This document shows positions 62,428-64,000 of a DNA stretch of 64,000 bases, in pieces (position 1 is the first letter of the stretch; each line of letters starts with the position of its first letter). Below the pieces are notes generated by a model. It had not been told where the DNA came from and did not search any database. It saw only the letters and a list, made by a program, of their open reading frames with translations. This DNA comes from Cryptomeria japonica (lineage: Eukaryota; Streptophyta; Pinopsida; Cupressales; Cupressaceae): NCBI RefSeq assembly GCF_030272615.1, contig NC_081406.1, forward strand, positions 139,401,361 to 139,465,360, written 5' to 3'. The position numbers and the translations under genes are program-made.

Positions 62428-63110
62428 AATTCCCTTCAAAAGAGAAATATTTATGGAAAAGACACAACATAAGAAGCACCCAAAGAAGAGTCTCTCTAAA
62501 AGAAATAAAATAACAAAACCACTAATGAGGAAAAGGTTCCCCTCCCCCTCCCCATCCAATAAGAGAAAAGAAGAAGATGCAAGTTCAATCAATATAGTGT
62601 CTCCAACAATGTTGATAGATTCCTAACATTAAATTTAAAAATGATTCAATCTCATTGAACAACATTCCTCCTCTTAGAAAGAAAAAGCATGAATTCGCCA
62701 AAAAAAAATCATCTACCATTACCATGTGAGCTTCTCTAGGCCATGTTGATGAAGATGATAAGTTGGAATATGTTGGAAATAGATGTAGAATACAATCCAA
62801 AGATGAACATAGCTCCTCCAATTGTTTCTCAAAATTATCCACACTCATGTCAAACTATACTAATTGGTAATAAGGGAAATGGACCAAAGGATCTAAATGA
62901 TTTCCTATAAATTTTAAACAAGTGTAACTCCATAATAACTAACATAAAAGAGGAAATAAATTTCCTTAATAGTGTCCTCCAAAACTATGGTTTGTGACTC
63001 AAAACTATTTGGAAAAGGATCATCCCATAAATGTGAAAGACTAATAACATGCTACTAAACTAAATTGAAATCTAAAGATGAAGGAGATGGAAGTTTAACA
63101 TAAGTATCAC
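62428..63110 (-). other. Unassigned stretch with one short minus-strand frame
   Basis: The minus strand has an 87-residue frame at 62848-62585 (MSVDNFEKQLEELCSSLDC). It may continue a decayed element gene, since the next in-frame text is broken, but I recognise no family. A C-rich run CCCCTCCCCCTCCCC lies near 62540. Confidence 0.3.
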
Positions 63111-63113
63111 GTG

Positions 63114-64000
63114 TTGAATACACTTGGATACTAAGAGGAGGATGAATTAGTAATTAGTAAAAACATTAACCCTTTAATTAAAATTCAAAACCCTTGAACA
63201 AATTAGCAACAATTAAGATAAATCAATGACACCAATACACAAGAGAACACTAGATTTACATGGAAAACCCAAAAAGGTAAAAACTGTGATGAGCGTTAAT
63301 CCACATTATATGAACAAGTAAAAATGTTTTCAAGGCTCACTACCTAAAGAAGCACACGGCTCCCAAAAGGACTTGTTGAAGAAGATAACTACCTCCAAGA
63401 AAGATACAAAGGACCTACTAAAAGATTCACTATCTTAGAGCTAGATATAATGAATATTTTAATTACAAAGTATAATCCTTCAACTCATAGCTCCCAACAC
63501 TCTCCTTAGAATGTAGGCGCTTTTAACATGCTACCTCAATAAACCATTAAAAAATTCAGCTCCAAAAGTTTCACCCACACTTTTATCACCTCATATTCAC
63601 ATATTAAAACATCCACATCAATTCAACACGTCAACCTCAAAAACATATTGGAGTGAAAGAAGTCCAAGCCAAGAAATAGACAGGACCTAAAACAACTTAA
63701 GCATAAAACACTATGGCACTCATCGTCCCAAGTTAGTCGCAAGGTAACATGTAGCACATAACCAACTGGCCTGAAAACATAATATCCAAATGAATTAACA
63801 AAATGAAGCTCAAACCAAGACATAGTAGGGCCCAAATACAACTTATGATAACCTCCAATGCTAACACATACACCAAACTGCATAGCATAACCAATAGAAT
63901 AAGCTCAGTCTATCAAACAACAAAAAAACACCCTAAGAACTAACTTCGGACATAATGCAACACCAAAAAGTTAAACCATTATCATGCAAACCACATAGCT
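63114..64000 (-). repeat. Probable partial LTR at the right edge
   Basis: The stretch begins with GTTGAATACACTTGGATACTAAGAGGAGGATGAATTAG, of which the part ATACTAAGAGG and GGATGAAT also opens the LTR of element 1 at 2829, followed 150 bp on by ACATGGAAAACCC and AAGGTAAAAAC, the paired motif seen in all other LTRs. It therefore looks like an LTR in minus orientation. The far end lies outside the window and the primer binding site to its left is not clear. Confidence 0.45.

Overview
This is AT-rich nuclear DNA from a seed plant, most likely a conifer or close gymnosperm. The strongest clue is a monoterpene synthase gene of the gymnosperm TPS-d type with ten exons, sitting among many old, nested retrotransposons. 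I see no bacterial-style operons, rRNA, tRNA or CRISPR arrays. Almost all open frames are exons or decayed mobile-element genes.

Layout. 1-3989: the 5' part of a minus-strand LTR element with primer binding site, a four-knuckle gag ORF and the start of an unusual second ORF. 3990-6950: AT-rich, nothing recognised. 6960-8980: a decayed minus-strand ORF of a repeat-associated family (copy I). 9080-15030: a decayed minus-strand L1-type LINE with ORF1, endonuclease, reverse transcriptase, zinc-binding and RNase H regions. 15940-31614: two copies of a roughly 3.5-kb repeat block (16590-20095 and 27602-31090), each upstream of a terpene synthase copy. Terpene synthase copy A (23644-26235) is a pseudogene, copy B (31715-35353) looks intact, and copy C (36200-36403) is a lone first exon. 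39516-49245: a plus-strand DDE-transposase-like gene, cut in two by a complete 6.54-kb LTR element (41987-48526) with a 5-bp target duplication. 50549-52645: a convergent minus-strand multi-exon gene of unknown function. 55680-59594: a palindrome cluster and a small LTR element whose left LTR is itself interrupted by copy II of the repeat-associated ORF family. 60258-62427: a compact TRIM-like LTR element. 63114-64000: a probable partial LTR.

The one apparently functional gene is terpene synthase copy B. Its ten exons join in frame to 624 residues with a plastid-targeting-like N terminus, RRx8W, DDxxD and DxxTxxxE motifs. The most unusual element-level signal is that the two LTR elements at 1-3989 and 41987-48526 both carry a gag-like ORF followed by the same long, unrecognised ORF2. 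In the complete element ORF2 occupies the space where pol would normally lie. All coordinates for exons and element ends were read by eye from splice and terminal motifs. Similarity statements are by visual alignment, without computed identities.
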